DNA of 64,000 nucleotides from Paraburkholderia sp. BL21I4N1 (GCF_002973525.1 NZ_PVEN01000001.1:1302001-1366000); one strand, 5' to 3'; positions 1 to 8,715 are shown, counted from the stretch's first letter. The notes: generated by a model not told the origin, from the sequence alone. Numbers and translations are program-made.

Positions 1-1379
1 ACTTCGGCGACGATCTGCTGCGCGAGCACGTCGAGCGGCGCGCGTGGAATTCGCAGCGCGTCGAGTTCGCCGCGCTGCACGCAATCGAGCAGCGCCGCGC
101 ATTCGATCAGATCGTCGCGCGAAGCCGGAAACAGCCGGCCCTTGGGCATGCCGCCGACCTGGTGGCCCGAACGTCCGACGCGTTGCAGGAACGGCGCGAT
201 CGCACGCGGCGAACCCATCTGGCAGACCAGTTCGACATCACCGATATCGATACCGAGTTCCAGCGATGCCGTCGCGATCAGCACACGCAATTCGCCGCGT
301 TTGAGACGTTGTTCAGCGTCGAAACGATGTTCTTTCGCGAGGCTGCCGTGATGCGCGGCCACTGCGCCCTTGCCCAGGCGCTCGGTCAGATGACGCGCGG
401 CGCGTTCCGCCATGCGGCGCGTGTTGACGAAGACCAGCGTGGTGCGATGCATTGCCACCAGTTCGGCGAGACGGTCATAGACGCGCTCCCATGCCTCGTT
501 CGACATGACGGCTTCGAGCGGCACCGGCGGGATTTCGAGCGCGAGATCGCGGGCGCGGATGTGGCCGACGTCGACGATTGCGCAGTCGGCGGCCTCGCTG
601 CTCGCGAGGCTCGCGCCGCCCACCAGAAAGCGTGCGACCGCGCTAACGGGTTTTTGTGTGGCCGACAGGCCGATACGTGGCAAGCGACGCTGGCATAGCG
701 CGTCGAGCCGTTCGAGACTGAGCGCGAGATGGCTGCCGCGTTTGCTGCCCGCGAGCGCGTGGATTTCATCGACGATCACGGTGCGCACGGTGGCGAGCAT
801 GCGGCGGCCGGAGTCCGAGCCGAGCAGGACGTAGAGCGATTCGGGGGTGGTCACCAGAATGTGCGGCGCACGCTTTTTTAGCGCGTTGCGCTCTTGCTGG
901 GTGGTGTCGCCGGTGCGCACTGCGGTGCGGATATCGAGTGGCGGCAGGCCAAGCGCGGTGAGTTCCTCGGCGATGCCTTGCAAGGGGGCTTGCAGGTTGA
1001 TGCGGATGTCGTTGGAGAGGGCTTTTAGTGGCGAGATGTAGACCACCAGCGTTTCGTCGGGCAGGGCGCCGCCGTTGGCGAGGCCTTGCTGGACCAGATC
1101 GTCGAGCGCCGAGAGGAAGGCCGTGAGAGTTTTGCCGGAGCCGGTCGGGGCGGCGACCAGTGTGGAGCGGCCGCCGCGGATGTGCGGCCAGGCGGCGGCT
1201 TGAGCGTCGGTGGGCGCGGGGAAGGTTTTTTTGAACCAGTTGGCGACGGCGGGGTGGAAGGGGGTGAGTGCGGTGGACGTGGTTGATTTGGCCGAGGCTT
1301 TGCCCGCCGGTTGACGCGACGCTTTGGATAGGCGGGCCGCGTTTAGTGCGGCGGCGGGCTTTGTCTTTGCCGAAGTCAT
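1..1379 (-). CDS. Lhr-type DEAD/DEAH-box helicase (N-terminal part, truncated by window edge)
   Basis: ATP-dependent superfamily 2 helicase of the Lhr (large helicase-related) family, expected to act in DNA repair in the cytoplasm. The visible 459 codons start at ATG 1379 with a basic, Ala/Ser/Lys-rich extension of about 38 residues. The helicase core follows: Walker A APTGSGKT at residues 77-84, motif Ia SPLKAL, DEIH at 204-207 (motif II), an SAT motif III and the second RecA lobe ending in QRVGRSGHQ (motif VI). The DEIH box with the SPLKALSND motif is typical of Lhr rather than RecQ or RhlE. The C-terminal winged-helix and Lhr-specific domains lie outside the window. No convincing Shine-Dalgarno precedes the ATG, so the start is moderately certain. 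The family call is strong; the physiological role is not visible here. Confidence 0.9.
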   Translation of the reverse strand, partial: MTSAKTKPAAALNAARLSKASRQPAGKASAKSTTSTALTPFHPAVANWFKKTFPAPTDAQAAAWPHIRGGRSTLVAAPTGSGKTLTAFLSALDDLVQQGLANGGALPDETLVVYISPLKALSNDIRINLQAPLQGIAEELTALGLPPLDIRTAVRTGDTTQQERNALKKRAPHILVTTPESLYVLLGSDSGRRMLATVRTVIVDEIHALAGSKRGSHLALSLERLDALCQRRLPRIGLSATQKPVSAVARFLVGGASLASSEAADCAIVDVGHIRARDLALEIPPVPLEAVMSNEAWERVYDRLAELVAMHRTTLVFVNTRRMAERAARHLTERLGKGAVAAHHGSLAKEHRFDAEQRLKRGELRVLIATASLELGIDIGDVELVCQMGSPRAIAPFLQRVGRSGHQVGGMPKGRLFPASRDDLIECAALLDCVQRGELDALRIPRAPLDVLAQQIVAE

Positions 1380-1778
1380 AGGTGCGTAGATGGGGGCGGG
1401 GCGTGCCATATCCAGAGGCGCGGTTTCGGGTCAGTCTGGCAGGTTTACGTGGGGTTTGCTGGGGGGATTTGAAAGAGTTGAATCCAGGTTTTGTCGGTCA
1501 TGCCGGGATACCTCTGTTTCTGGATTTGTCGTTTTCGTCTGTTGGAACGAGGTCAGCCTCAAAAGCAAAAAAACCGCTGGTTAGGCGGTCTCTTCGTGAC
1601 TGCAATTGGTCTCGGCAAATCCGCGCCACTCACTTCTCTCTCACTCACCGCAGGGGCACGAAGCGCGCGCCGGAGAATGGTTCTCATGTACCCGGACGTC
1701 GAAGTTAGCGCGATTATGAACGTGTCGAAAACGGATAATCAATTGCACCGAGTGCGCCTCCATCGCGGGCATTTCTGT
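1380..1778. other. Intergenic region with no supported gene
   Basis: This 399-bp interval lies between the start of the helicase gene and the end of the upstream minus-strand gene. Apart from the hairpin at 1566-1590 I see no supported element. Short open frames here lack ribosome-binding sites and normal codon bias. It should contain the helicase promoter. Confidence 0.5.
1566..1590 (-). terminator. Candidate intrinsic terminator
   Basis: Read on the minus strand, ACCGC and GCGGT form a 5-bp stem around a 7-nt loop, followed at once by seven T residues. It lies about 190 nt past the stop of the minus-strand gene ending at 1779, so it would end the Tlde1-like/partner transcript. The stem is short, so this is a moderate call. 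Confidence 0.55.
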
Positions 1779-2267
1779 CTACGGCTTCGCCAGCTCCGCC
1801 AGACAGGCATCCTTCACGTTTTGCAACGCCGGGTCATGCACGTCGCGCAACGCGGCTTTGGCGCGCCTGATGTACGCCGGAATGTCTTTAACCGTATCTT
1901 CGATGAACGGAGCAGAGCAGACGCGACCAACGCCAAGCACAGGTCCGTTATTCGGATCAATGGCCTTGAGTACGGCTTTGGGGTTCTTTGTGAGGGCGTA
2001 TGCCAACCCGATTCCAAGGTCTTCGGAATTTCCGCCGTCCGTTCCTTCGGCCAGCTTCGGTGCAAGCGCAACCCATGCCGTGTTACCGGAATCGATATGT
2101 GTCAGGACGTTTTCCCACTCGGACTCTGACATGCCGCTCACGGTGGCCTTCGCACCTTTTTCATCAAGCTGCCTTGCCAGAACGGACGCGTTGGGTTGAG
2201 CCGCAATTGCCGATGCGGCTGAGCAAGCCAACGCGAGTGCCAATGTAAAACCAGAAGCGCGCGTCAT
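1779..2267 (-). CDS. Small exported protein, candidate immunity partner of the Tlde1-like protein
   Basis: I do not recognise a named family. The 162-residue product starts with a clear Sec signal peptide (MTRASGFTLALALACSAASAIAA) and should be periplasmic. The mature part is mostly helical, with no repeats and two cysteines near the C-terminus. ATG 2267 is chosen because it follows AGAGG at good spacing, gives a normal signal peptide and overlaps the upstream stop as ATGA (2264-2267); a longer frame to 2339 adds an unlikely His-rich leader. Coupling to a gene for a predicted peptidoglycan-acting enzyme, plus export to the compartment where that enzyme would act, suggests an immunity protein like Tldi1. 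That role is inferred from position only. Confidence 0.75.
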   Translation of the reverse strand: MTRASGFTLALALACSAASAIAAQPNASVLARQLDEKGAKATVSGMSESEWENVLTHIDSGNTAWVALAPKLAEGTDGGNSEDLGIGLAYALTKNPKAVLKAIDPNNGPVLGVGRVCSAPFIEDTVKDIPAYIRRAKAALRDVHDPALQNVKDACLAELAKP

Positions 2268-2629
2268 TGGATGACCTCTAAGCGCCGGTCGCCGCTTGAC
2301 CATATACGGTGGCGAGTGTGAATGCCCATGATGATGCATCCGTCAGATGCCTGTCCCGGATGAGCCGTGCTGTCGCCGTGGATTCGGAAAGCGCTTCGCC
2401 CGAATGTATTCGTTCCCACCATAGGCGCGAGGTTGAGCGTGAAGCTTCCGGTGTGTGGAGAGCTGTGCGGCGCACCGATTCGCCAGCTACCGCGCGGGAT
2501 CGGCCCCACGTTTTGAATTGACTGCATGGCCGGATTGTTTTTACCGGTCGCAGCACCCGAATAACCCGTTTCGACAGACTCGCCATTGAACGAAAGTTTT
2601 CCGGTACTTTGCTGAAATGTCCACGGCAT
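2264..2629 (-). CDS. Tlde1-like (DUF2778) L,D-transpeptidase-fold protein
   Basis: 121-residue protein resembling the Tlde1/DUF2778 family, type VI secretion effectors that use an L,D-transpeptidase-like cysteine centre on peptidoglycan peptides. Visible signature: an N-terminal FNG(E)S segment, an NVGPIPRG turn (residues about 40-47), then RIHGDS with candidate catalytic His84 and SDGCI with Ser95, Gly97 and Cys98. This matches the family HG...SxGC pattern. There is no signal peptide, as expected for a protein delivered by a secretion machine. The downstream gene overlaps by ATGA and encodes an exported protein. No VgrG, Hcp, PAAR or other type VI gene lies in the window, so it would be an orphan cargo gene. 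The surrounding DNA is more AT-rich than neighbouring genes. Family call good; effector role inferred. Confidence 0.75.
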   Translation of the reverse strand: MPWTFQQSTGKLSFNGESVETGYSGAATGKNNPAMQSIQNVGPIPRGSWRIGAPHSSPHTGSFTLNLAPMVGTNTFGRSAFRIHGDSTAHPGQASDGCIIMGIHTRHRIWSSGDRRLEVIQ

Positions 2630-3116
2630 AGGGTCAACCTGCGAAGCTTAAAACGCCGATTCTATATGAGGAATATGGTCGACTCTATGCGCTAGGAATC
2701 TGATCCTGATGCAGTAACGAAATTTTACATCTGAACGTTGTAATTGTTAAAGCCACCGCCCGCCCTGATGGTGCTGTCTGGGATCTTATGTGGCCTTAAG
2801 CATGGGTGGCAATGAAAACCAGATAGACAGACATGGAAAAGCCTGATCTGCAGCAAACTGTATTCGGGCTTATAGGGCTTTGACAGGCCTCATAAGATAG
2901 CCAGCAGTCAATGTAGTCACGTTATACGGAACTCCTGCTTATATCGGCAGAAACCTCTGAGCCAGGAATACATCGTGACTAATCCCGCAGCCCCGCTGTT
3001 TGTCAAAACCCCACGCAATCGATTCGTTTTCACCCCGCCGCGCCCCCAGCCGACTTCCCCCAATTGCAGTAACCTCTACGCCTCACCCATCCACCCTTCA
3101 CGATGGAGTCTCGGCA
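2630..3116. other. AT-rich intergenic region
   Basis: Nearly 490 bp between the divergent Tlde1-like and aldo/keto reductase genes. The 2640-2960 part is markedly more AT-rich than the rest of the window. No open frame with coding character, no clear -24/-12 sigma-54 element and no repeat was found. It presumably holds both promoters. Confidence 0.5.
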
Positions 3117-4166
3117 ATGCGTTACAACCAGTTAGGCCGTACCGGTATTTTTGTTTCAGAGTTATGTCTGGGTACGATGACCTTCGGCGGCGGCGAGGGC
3201 ATCTGGAAGCAGATCGGCGATCTGCAGCAGGCCGACGCGGAGCGGCTGGTCGGCCGGTCGCTCGACGCGGGCATCAACTTCATCGACACGGCCGACGTCT
3301 ACGCGGGTGGCCTGTCCGAACAGATCACCGGCCAGGCGCTGAAAAACCTCAAGGTGCCGCGTGACAAAGTCGTGGTGGCGACCAAGGTGTTCGGCCAGAC
3401 CGGCGAGTTTCCGAATGCGCGCGGCGCATCGCGGTATCACATCATCGACGGTGTCAAGGCGAGCCTGACACGCCTGCAACTCGATCACGTCGACCTGTAT
3501 CAGATCCACGGTTTCGATCCGGCCACGCCGATCGAAGAAACCCTGCGTGCGCTCGACACGCTAGTTCAGCATGGTCACGTGCGCTATATCGGCGTGTCGA
3601 ACTGGGCCGCGTGGCAGATCGCCAAGGCGCTCGGCATCTCGGAGCGGCTTGGGCTCGCGCGCTTCGAATCGCTGCAGGCGTATTACACGCTGGCGGGGCG
3701 CGACCTCGAACGCGAACTCGTGCCGATGCTGCACAGCGAAGGCCTGGGCCTGATGGTGTGGAGTCCGCTCGCGGGCGGTTTGCTAAGCGGCAAATATGGG
3801 CGTGAGCAGCAGGGCGAGGCGGGCAGCCGTCGCACGACGTTCGATTTTCCGCCGGTCAACCGTGAGCGCGCATACGACTGCATCGACGTGATGCGCGACA
3901 TCGCGCAGGCGAAACAGGTGTCGGTCGCGCAGATCGCGCTCGCGTGGTTGTTGCACCAGCGCGTGGTGACGTCGGTGATTGTCGGCGCGAAGAAGGTCGA
4001 GCAACTCGACGACAACATCGCCGCGACCGGCGTCGCGCTGACCGCGGATGAGCTGGCGAAGCTCGATCAGGTCAGCACGCTGCCGGCCGAGTATCCCGGC
4101 TGGATGCTGGAGCGGCAAGGCGAGCCGCGTCGCAAGCAGTTGGAAGAGGCGCGGCACGCGCTGTAA
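3117..4166 (+). CDS. Aldo/keto reductase
   Basis: NAD(P)H-dependent aldo/keto reductase, 349 residues, cytoplasmic TIM barrel. The catalytic tetrad is visible: Asp57 and Tyr62 in FIDTADVY, Lys90 in VATKV and the His of the YQIHGFD strand. The C-terminal cofactor-binding part (VIVGAKKVEQLDDN) is intact, and length is normal. ATG 3117 is chosen because the family starts with MRYxxLGRTG and TGGAG lies upstream; the longer frame from 3000 adds a Pro-rich leader unlike the family. It resembles the voltage-gated potassium channel beta subunit/YajO-type branch, so the substrate is unknown. It appears monocistronic, with a strong terminator at 4182-4221. Confidence 0.9.
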   Translation: MRYNQLGRTGIFVSELCLGTMTFGGGEGIWKQIGDLQQADAERLVGRSLDAGINFIDTADVYAGGLSEQITGQALKNLKVPRDKVVVATKVFGQTGEFPNARGASRYHIIDGVKASLTRLQLDHVDLYQIHGFDPATPIEETLRALDTLVQHGHVRYIGVSNWAAWQIAKALGISERLGLARFESLQAYYTLAGRDLERELVPMLHSEGLGLMVWSPLAGGLLSGKYGREQQGEAGSRRTTFDFPPVNRERAYDCIDVMRDIAQAKQVSVAQIALAWLLHQRVVTSVIVGAKKVEQLDDNIAATGVALTADELAKLDQVSTLPAEYPGWMLERQGEPRRKQLEEARHAL

Positions 4167-4181
4167 TTACCGCGCGCAACG

Positions 4182-4221
4182 AAGCCGGTTGCATGACGGT
4201 GTGCATGTAACCGGCTTTTTT
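4182..4221 (+). terminator. Intrinsic terminator of the aldo/keto reductase gene
   Basis: AAGCCGGTT (4182-4190) pairs perfectly with AACCGGCTT (4209-4217), with an inner GCATG/GCATG region as loop, followed by a run of T residues to 4221. It starts 15 nt after the reductase stop. Confidence 0.85.
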
Positions 4222-4236
4222 CATGCGGCCGGATGA

Positions 4237-4596
4237 TTACCGACCTGCATCCACCGCATCACTCGCATAAGCCGCGACGGCGTCCATCGTCCTTGCCGAG
4301 TACACCATCGCCGCGCCGGCATTCATCGCCACCGCCACGCCGAGCGCTTCGGCGATTTCGTCGCGCGTCGCGCCCTGCTTCAGCGCTTCGGCCGTATGCA
4401 CGCTAATACAACCGTCACAACGCAAGCTCACCGCCACCGCCAGCGAAATCAGCTCACGCGTCTTGGCACCCAGCAGATCGCTCTTCTGACCCGCACTCGA
4501 CATGGTCTGATACGCCCTGACGGTATCCGGCGACAGTTTGCCGATTTCGCCGATACGGCCGAACAGTTCTTTGCGGTATTCGATCCAGTTCAACAT
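4237..4596 (-). CDS. Carboxymuconolactone decarboxylase family (AhpD-like) protein
   Basis: Small all-helical protein of the CMD/AhpD alkylhydroperoxidase-like family, 119 residues. The redox signature is present as RCDGC followed by ISVHT, the CxxC...H arrangement in which two cysteines and a histidine form the peroxidase centre of AhpD. The upstream segment KTRELISLAVAVSL is the conserved family helix. Start: ATG 4596 (MLNW) is preferred to ATG 4602 because AAGGAG ends one base before 4602 but at ideal distance from 4596. It is transcribed divergently from the AraC-type regulator at 4716 across about 120 bp, suggesting direct regulation. Activity as a peroxidase is inferred from family. Confidence 0.88.
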   Translation of the reverse strand: MLNWIEYRKELFGRIGEIGKLSPDTVRAYQTMSSAGQKSDLLGAKTRELISLAVAVSLRCDGCISVHTAEALKQGATRDEIAEALGVAVAMNAGAAMVYSARTMDAVAAYASDAVDAGR

Positions 4597-4715
4597 GGCC
4601 ATGCTCCTTCGTCTGTATTGCGCGTCGGCGGGTGCCGGCGTCGTGAGACAAAGTATTGCGCTGCGCCGCGATATCCTGAATACTCGATTCGCTCAACTTT
4701 TAGCGCGATCGTCTC

Positions 4716-5702
4716 ATGGACATACTCAGCCGATTGATCGATCTTGCCCGCCCGCAAGCGAGTCTGGATCTGCGTTGCCTGCTGTCGGGCGGTTTCGACA
4801 TCGATCACGCGCCGATGGAAGCGGGCATCGCGCCGTTTCATCTGGTGCTCGGGGGCGCCTGCCTGATCGAAACCACGGGCGGCGGGGACGTGGCGCTGCG
4901 GCCGGGCGATTTCGTGCTGTTTCCGCGCGGCGCGGCGCATCGCGTGCGGAATGTGGCGCGAACCAGCGCAACGGCGCCGTTGACGCAAAGTCATGACGGC
5001 ATGCTGCCGATACGACGCAACGACGGCCACGTCGGCGGCGACGGCAATAACGGCAACGCGCTCGCAACCCAGGCTGCCACCCAGCCGGATGTCGATCTCC
5101 TCTGCGGCCGCTTCGTTTATTCACCGGGTTCATCCGCGTTACTGCTGAATGCGCTGCCCGATCCGTTCCACGTCTCGCTTGGCGGCACGCAAACACTCGG
5201 CCCGTTGCAAACCGTGATCGCGCTGATGCGCGCCGAAGCGGAGCATCGCCAGCCGGGCGCGCTGGCCATCGTCACCGCGCTGAGCCATGCGCTCTTCGCG
5301 ATGGCGTTGCGCGTGTATGGCGAACAGAACGCGTCGACTTCCGGCGTGTTGACGCTGCTCGCCGACGCGCGTCTTGGCGCATCCGTTCAAAGCATGTTGA
5401 GCGCGCCGGAGCGCGCATGGACCATCGCCGAACTCGGCGACCTCGCCGCGATGTCCCGGGCCACTTACGCGCGCCATTTCAACGAGCGGGCGGGCATGAC
5501 GGTGATGGACTTTCTCACGCAGATTCGCATGACGATTGCGTGCGACCTGCTGCTGCGCACGCAACGCAGCGCGGCGGAGATCGGCGAGATGGTGGGCTAT
5601 CAGTCGGAAGCCGCGTTCGGCAAGGCGTTTCAGCAAAGTATCGGCGAGACGCCGGGGCGTTACCGGCGGCGGCCGCAAGAGGATGATGTGGCGCAAGGCT
5701 AG
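4716..5702 (+). CDS. AraC family transcriptional regulator with N-terminal cupin
   Basis: 328-residue DNA-binding regulator. The N-terminal third is a cupin_6-type sensor (FHLVLGGACLIET, LRPGDFVLFPRGAAHRV); the C-terminal 100 residues carry two helix-turn-helix motifs of AraC type (WTIAELGDLAAMSRATYARHF and SAAEIGEMVGYQSEAAFGKAF) ending in the family PGRYRR tail. Regulators of this build often sit divergent to the gene they control, here the AhpD-like gene. The linker at residues about 85-110 (TSATAPLTQSHDG...) is longer than usual and looks unstructured. The inducer is unknown. Confidence 0.9.
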   Translation: MDILSRLIDLARPQASLDLRCLLSGGFDIDHAPMEAGIAPFHLVLGGACLIETTGGGDVALRPGDFVLFPRGAAHRVRNVARTSATAPLTQSHDGMLPIRRNDGHVGGDGNNGNALATQAATQPDVDLLCGRFVYSPGSSALLLNALPDPFHVSLGGTQTLGPLQTVIALMRAEAEHRQPGALAIVTALSHALFAMALRVYGEQNASTSGVLTLLADARLGASVQSMLSAPERAWTIAELGDLAAMSRATYARHFNERAGMTVMDFLTQIRMTIACDLLLRTQRSAAEIGEMVGYQSEAAFGKAFQQSIGETPGRYRRRPQEDDVAQG

Positions 5703-5714
5703 CTGAACTAGCTT

Positions 5715-5736
5715 GCCGCGAATGCCGCTTCGCGGC
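5715..5736 (+). terminator. Hairpin after the AraC gene, possible terminator
   Basis: GCCGCGAA (5715-5722) pairs perfectly with TTCGCGGC (5729-5736) around a 6-nt loop, 12 nt after the regulator stop. There is no T tract, so it may be a factor-assisted terminator or only a stabilising stem. Confidence 0.4.
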
Positions 5737-5974
5737 ACTTAGCGATTGTGAGGTTTGCAAATCGTGTGTTGGCAGACACCTACGTTGCTCAGGCCATTCA
5801 GATTGCTCGGCGTGCTTACGTGCGCTCCACCGGTCCGAGGCTGGTTGTATCGAGAATAACTCCTTGAAGTACGACGTAATGCGAGAGGTTGAAATCGCGG
5901 GATGGCTTCAATGATTTTTGAGAGAGCCACGTTGATAGTATGGCCGGCCCCGAACGGAAATAAAGAATGGTCAT

Positions 5975-6457
5975 ATGCCAGTCGCATGCACTTTCATTCT
6001 CAACAAGCAGAAAACTTCGATTCTCACGTGTCCAGGAACCGCACCTGTTACGGCTTTTTCTGGGACTGATCGAGGGCGGGACAACCCGGACGATACGGCT
6101 ATTCCGAATCTCGGACCGCTACCTAAAGGATTTTATTATCTGGTCGACCGCTATTCGGGCGGGCATATGGGAATCATGCGTGACTTGTGGAGCACATACG
6201 GCTTTGGCTCCACCGACAGGCAGTACTGGTTCATGTTGTGGAATCCCGTGTCGGGCGATACCACGAACATTAACGGAATCGCCAGGGGAAATTTTCGATT
6301 GCATCCAATGGGGCCGCTCCGACTGAGCCAAGGATGCATTACCGTCGTCAATCCGGGTGCATTTGATGCACTTCAAAAATTCATTCGATCCAAGGGGCTC
6401 ACGATGCCGGTTCCAGGCACTACGATGAAGGCATACGGAACGGTTGAAGTGAAATGA
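5975..6457 (+). CDS. Tlde1-like (DUF2778) L,D-transpeptidase-fold protein, second copy
   Basis: 160-residue protein of the same general family as the gene at 2264-2629 but clearly divergent and longer. Shared features: a PNLGPLPKG turn (residues 44-52), a GNFRLHP segment with candidate catalytic His110, and LSQGCITV with Ser118, Gly120 and Cys121. The N-terminal half matches the family (short beta strands, then FSGTDRGRDNP). No signal peptide is present. The stop overlaps the next start as ATGA. The ribosome-binding site is weak. Flanking DNA (5703-5974) is AT-rich, as at the first copy. A type VI effector role is inferred from the family; no secretion genes are nearby. Confidence 0.72.
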   Translation: MPVACTFILNKQKTSILTCPGTAPVTAFSGTDRGRDNPDDTAIPNLGPLPKGFYYLVDRYSGGHMGIMRDLWSTYGFGSTDRQYWFMLWNPVSGDTTNINGIARGNFRLHPMGPLRLSQGCITVVNPGAFDALQKFIRSKGLTMPVPGTTMKAYGTVEVK

Positions 6458-6753
6458 ATAGACAGCTTGCAATGAAAATATTAGCCGTCGTGGTCTTTGT
6501 GGTTGTTTCCGTTATAGGAGGATGGTATCTCGCGTGCCTCTTCAGTCTCCTGCCGTTCAACATGCCGGATTTCGTCGACGGCTTCATCCGCTTCGTGCTC
6601 TCGGTGACGGGAAACAATGACCTGGCGAACGCCGACGACATGGAAATGCTCGCCTTACTTCTTTACTGGATCGTTTCCACGCTGTTAGTCGGAGGCCTGA
6701 TCTTCGCCGGCTACCGCACGCTAAGGCGCTACCAACGAACGGCTCATCGCTGA
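6454..6753 (+). CDS. Small two-helix membrane protein, candidate immunity partner
   Basis: 99 residues with two strong hydrophobic segments (about residues 8-29, ILAVVVFVVVSVIGGWYLA, and about 68-88, LLYWIVSTLLVGGLIFAG) separated by an acidic loop of roughly 40 residues (NADDMEM), and ending in a basic tail (YRTLRRYQRTAHR). By the positive-inside rule the basic tail is cytoplasmic and the loop periplasmic. It overlaps the Tlde1-like gene by ATGA, so its translation is probably coupled. Membrane proteins with a periplasmic loop are one known form of immunity to periplasm-acting type VI effectors. It shows no similarity to the candidate partner at 1779-2267. The function is inferred from context only. 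Confidence 0.7.
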   Translation: MNRQLAMKILAVVVFVVVSVIGGWYLACLFSLLPFNMPDFVDGFIRFVLSVTGNNDLANADDMEMLALLLYWIVSTLLVGGLIFAGYRTLRRYQRTAHR

Positions 6754-6760
6754 CCCTCCC

Positions 6761-7330
6761 TCACGTATTCCGCGGCTTCCCAAACCACCGTTGTTCGACC
6801 TTCGACATCAGCCACGCCATCAACAACGCGCACACCGTGCCCAGCGTCACCTCACCCAACCGCAGCAACGCCTTATCCCAGGGCGGTCCCATCCCCGGCA
6901 CCAGCAGCATGATGGTCGCAGTAATGCCACCCAGCCGCGCCGCGCTACCCACATTCAGAATCCAGCACACGACAATCGCGACGCCCACCGTCGCCGCATA
7001 AGCCGCAAAATACCCGCTGCCAAGCAACGCACCCGCCAGCCCGCACACGCCGCCCACCATCGCGCCGATAAACTGATCGCGCGACAGATTGCGCGTGTCG
7101 ATATAACTGTGCTGGCTGACCGCGATTGCGGTGATCGCGGCCCAGAACGCCTGCTCGGTATGAAGCAGACGGCCGATCCCGAACGCGAGACTCGCGCCGG
7201 CTACCGCCTGCACGGCCATGAAACCGCCTTCTATCAACCGCTCGCCGAGCGGCAAGGCCTTCAGAAAGGCGAACAGCGAGTTGGCCGCGCTCGCTCGTGC
7301 ATGACGTGTCGATTCGTCGGGTAAGCTCAT
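6761..7330 (-). CDS. FUSC-type inner membrane protein at the end of the pel operon
   Basis: 189-residue protein with about five to six membrane segments, resembling the N-terminal membrane half of the FUSC/aromatic acid exporter superfamily (AFWAAITAIAVSQ, FIGAMVGGVCGLAGALLG). It lacks the cytoplasmic second half found in long FUSC exporters such as AaeB or YccS, so it is a short stand-alone member. The start lies only 14 nt beyond the pelG stop on the same strand, with no terminator between, so it is probably the last gene of the pel transcript. The substrate is unknown, and a direct role in Pel production is not shown by sequence. Confidence 0.75.
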   Translation of the reverse strand: MSLPDESTRHARASAANSLFAFLKALPLGERLIEGGFMAVQAVAGASLAFGIGRLLHTEQAFWAAITAIAVSQHSYIDTRNLSRDQFIGAMVGGVCGLAGALLGSGYFAAYAATVGVAIVVCWILNVGSAARLGGITATIMLLVPGMGPPWDKALLRLGEVTLGTVCALLMAWLMSKVEQRWFGKPRNT

Positions 7331-7344
7331 CGAAAGAGGCGGCC

Positions 7345-8715
7345 TTATTGCAGCATGAAGGTCTCGTATTCTAGCGATTCCAATTTACGATCGAGCAGGT
7401 AAAGGCTGGCCAGTACCACCACCAGCAGCGCGCCCGCGAACCCATAGCCGTAGAAAGCGGGATTGAGCGCGAGCGTCAGCGCCGTGAAAACCACGTTCAA
7501 CGCCACGAACCCCGCCACCAGACACAGCACGATCTTGCGTTTGTCGAGATAGAAGAACACGTTGATCGTGCCCATGAACACCACTTGCATGCTGGCGGCG
7601 ATCACGTCGATATAAAGCAGCGGCAGATACAGTGTCGAAATTTTCAGCCACGACAGCAGTACGGTGCCGGCGGCGAACAGCATCATGGCGGCGATGGTCT
7701 GCACCTTGATGATTTCCCAGATGCCGTTGCGTAGCGCCTCGACCATCGCGTTGCGCATGCGTTCGATATGCTGCAGCGACGCGCCCTCGCGCACCGCGTC
7801 GTAAAAGGCGTCGTAGTACTCCACGAAGTCGGTTTCGATCCGCATCAGAAACACCGCCATGCCCGGAATGATCGCGAGATACGCGAGAAACACGGGAATG
7901 TCGTAGATGAGCGACGCCCGCAGCGGCCCGATCACGGGCTGGCCGGTGCCGGGCGAGTACCAGAACATGAACTTGTCGACCCAGATCGCGAGGTTATACA
8001 GCAGACCGGTGAGCATCAACGACGGATACCGGTACTGCTTCCAGAACACTTCGAACGAGATGAAATGATCGCTGCGGTAATCGCGGTAGATCAGCGCGAG
8101 CAGGCCGACCAGCAAAATCGTCTGACCGGTCACGAAGCCCGACAGCAGGCCGGTCAGGCCGAAACGGTTGAGCGCGAGCGCCGCGCCGGTAGTGAATGAA
8201 TAGCCGATAAAGAACACCACGATAATCGACACATACTGCTTCATGCCCGACAGAAAAATCGTCGCGATCCAGATGTTGCACATCACGACGAAGCCGGCCA
8301 GCATCAGCAGCCGGTACGCGACGGTCTGCTGCGGAAACAGCAGCACGATCGCCAGCGTGCCGAGCACCGCCGAGGCCACCGTCACGACGAACGCCACCGC
8401 GTGATAGTTCGGCAGCACCAGGTCGTCGCGCTTTTCGAACAGACGGTCGGAGGTAAAGCGGGTGTAAGCGAGTTGCAACGGGCCGGTGAGGATCAGCGAC
8501 AGCGAAATCAGATATGTCACCGAGACCTGGAACTGCGTGATGAGCCCGGTCGGCAACACGAACGGCAAGCTCAGCACCCCGATCAGCAGAATGCCGACGA
8601 TCGACAGCACCCACGGCCCCGCGCCGATCAGCCCCGCGTACGTATAAGCCTGCATCAGCCCCAGCAGCGTATCGCGGCGGAGCATCTTGCGCAGTTCGAA
8701 GCCGATTCCGGCCAT
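7345..8715 (-). CDS. pelG: Pel polysaccharide inner membrane protein PelG
   Basis: 456-residue polytopic membrane protein, about 12 transmembrane segments, of the MOP flippase-like superfamily. In the Pel system PelG forms the inner-membrane complex with PelD, PelE and PelF that polymerises and moves the polysaccharide across the inner membrane. The start MAGIGFELRKMLRRDTLLG is characteristic of PelG, and the length matches. It follows pelF after 69 nt. It is the seventh gene in the canonical pelABCDEFG order, which makes the identification firm. Confidence 0.95.
   Translation of the reverse strand: MAGIGFELRKMLRRDTLLGLMQAYTYAGLIGAGPWVLSIVGILLIGVLSLPFVLPTGLITQFQVSVTYLISLSLILTGPLQLAYTRFTSDRLFEKRDDLVLPNYHAVAFVVTVASAVLGTLAIVLLFPQQTVAYRLLMLAGFVVMCNIWIATIFLSGMKQYVSIIVVFFIGYSFTTGAALALNRFGLTGLLSGFVTGQTILLVGLLALIYRDYRSDHFISFEVFWKQYRYPSLMLTGLLYNLAIWVDKFMFWYSPGTGQPVIGPLRASLIYDIPVFLAYLAIIPGMAVFLMRIETDFVEYYDAFYDAVREGASLQHIERMRNAMVEALRNGIWEIIKVQTIAAMMLFAAGTVLLSWLKISTLYLPLLYIDVIAASMQVVFMGTINVFFYLDKRKIVLCLVAGFVALNVVFTALTLALNPAFYGYGFAGALLVVVLASLYLLDRKLESLEYETFMLQ

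Noticed and set aside
5765..5792. Sigma-54-like TTGGCAG...GTTGCT before the second Tlde1-like gene
   Set aside because: GG and GC are 14 bp apart, not 10, which sigma-54 does not accept.
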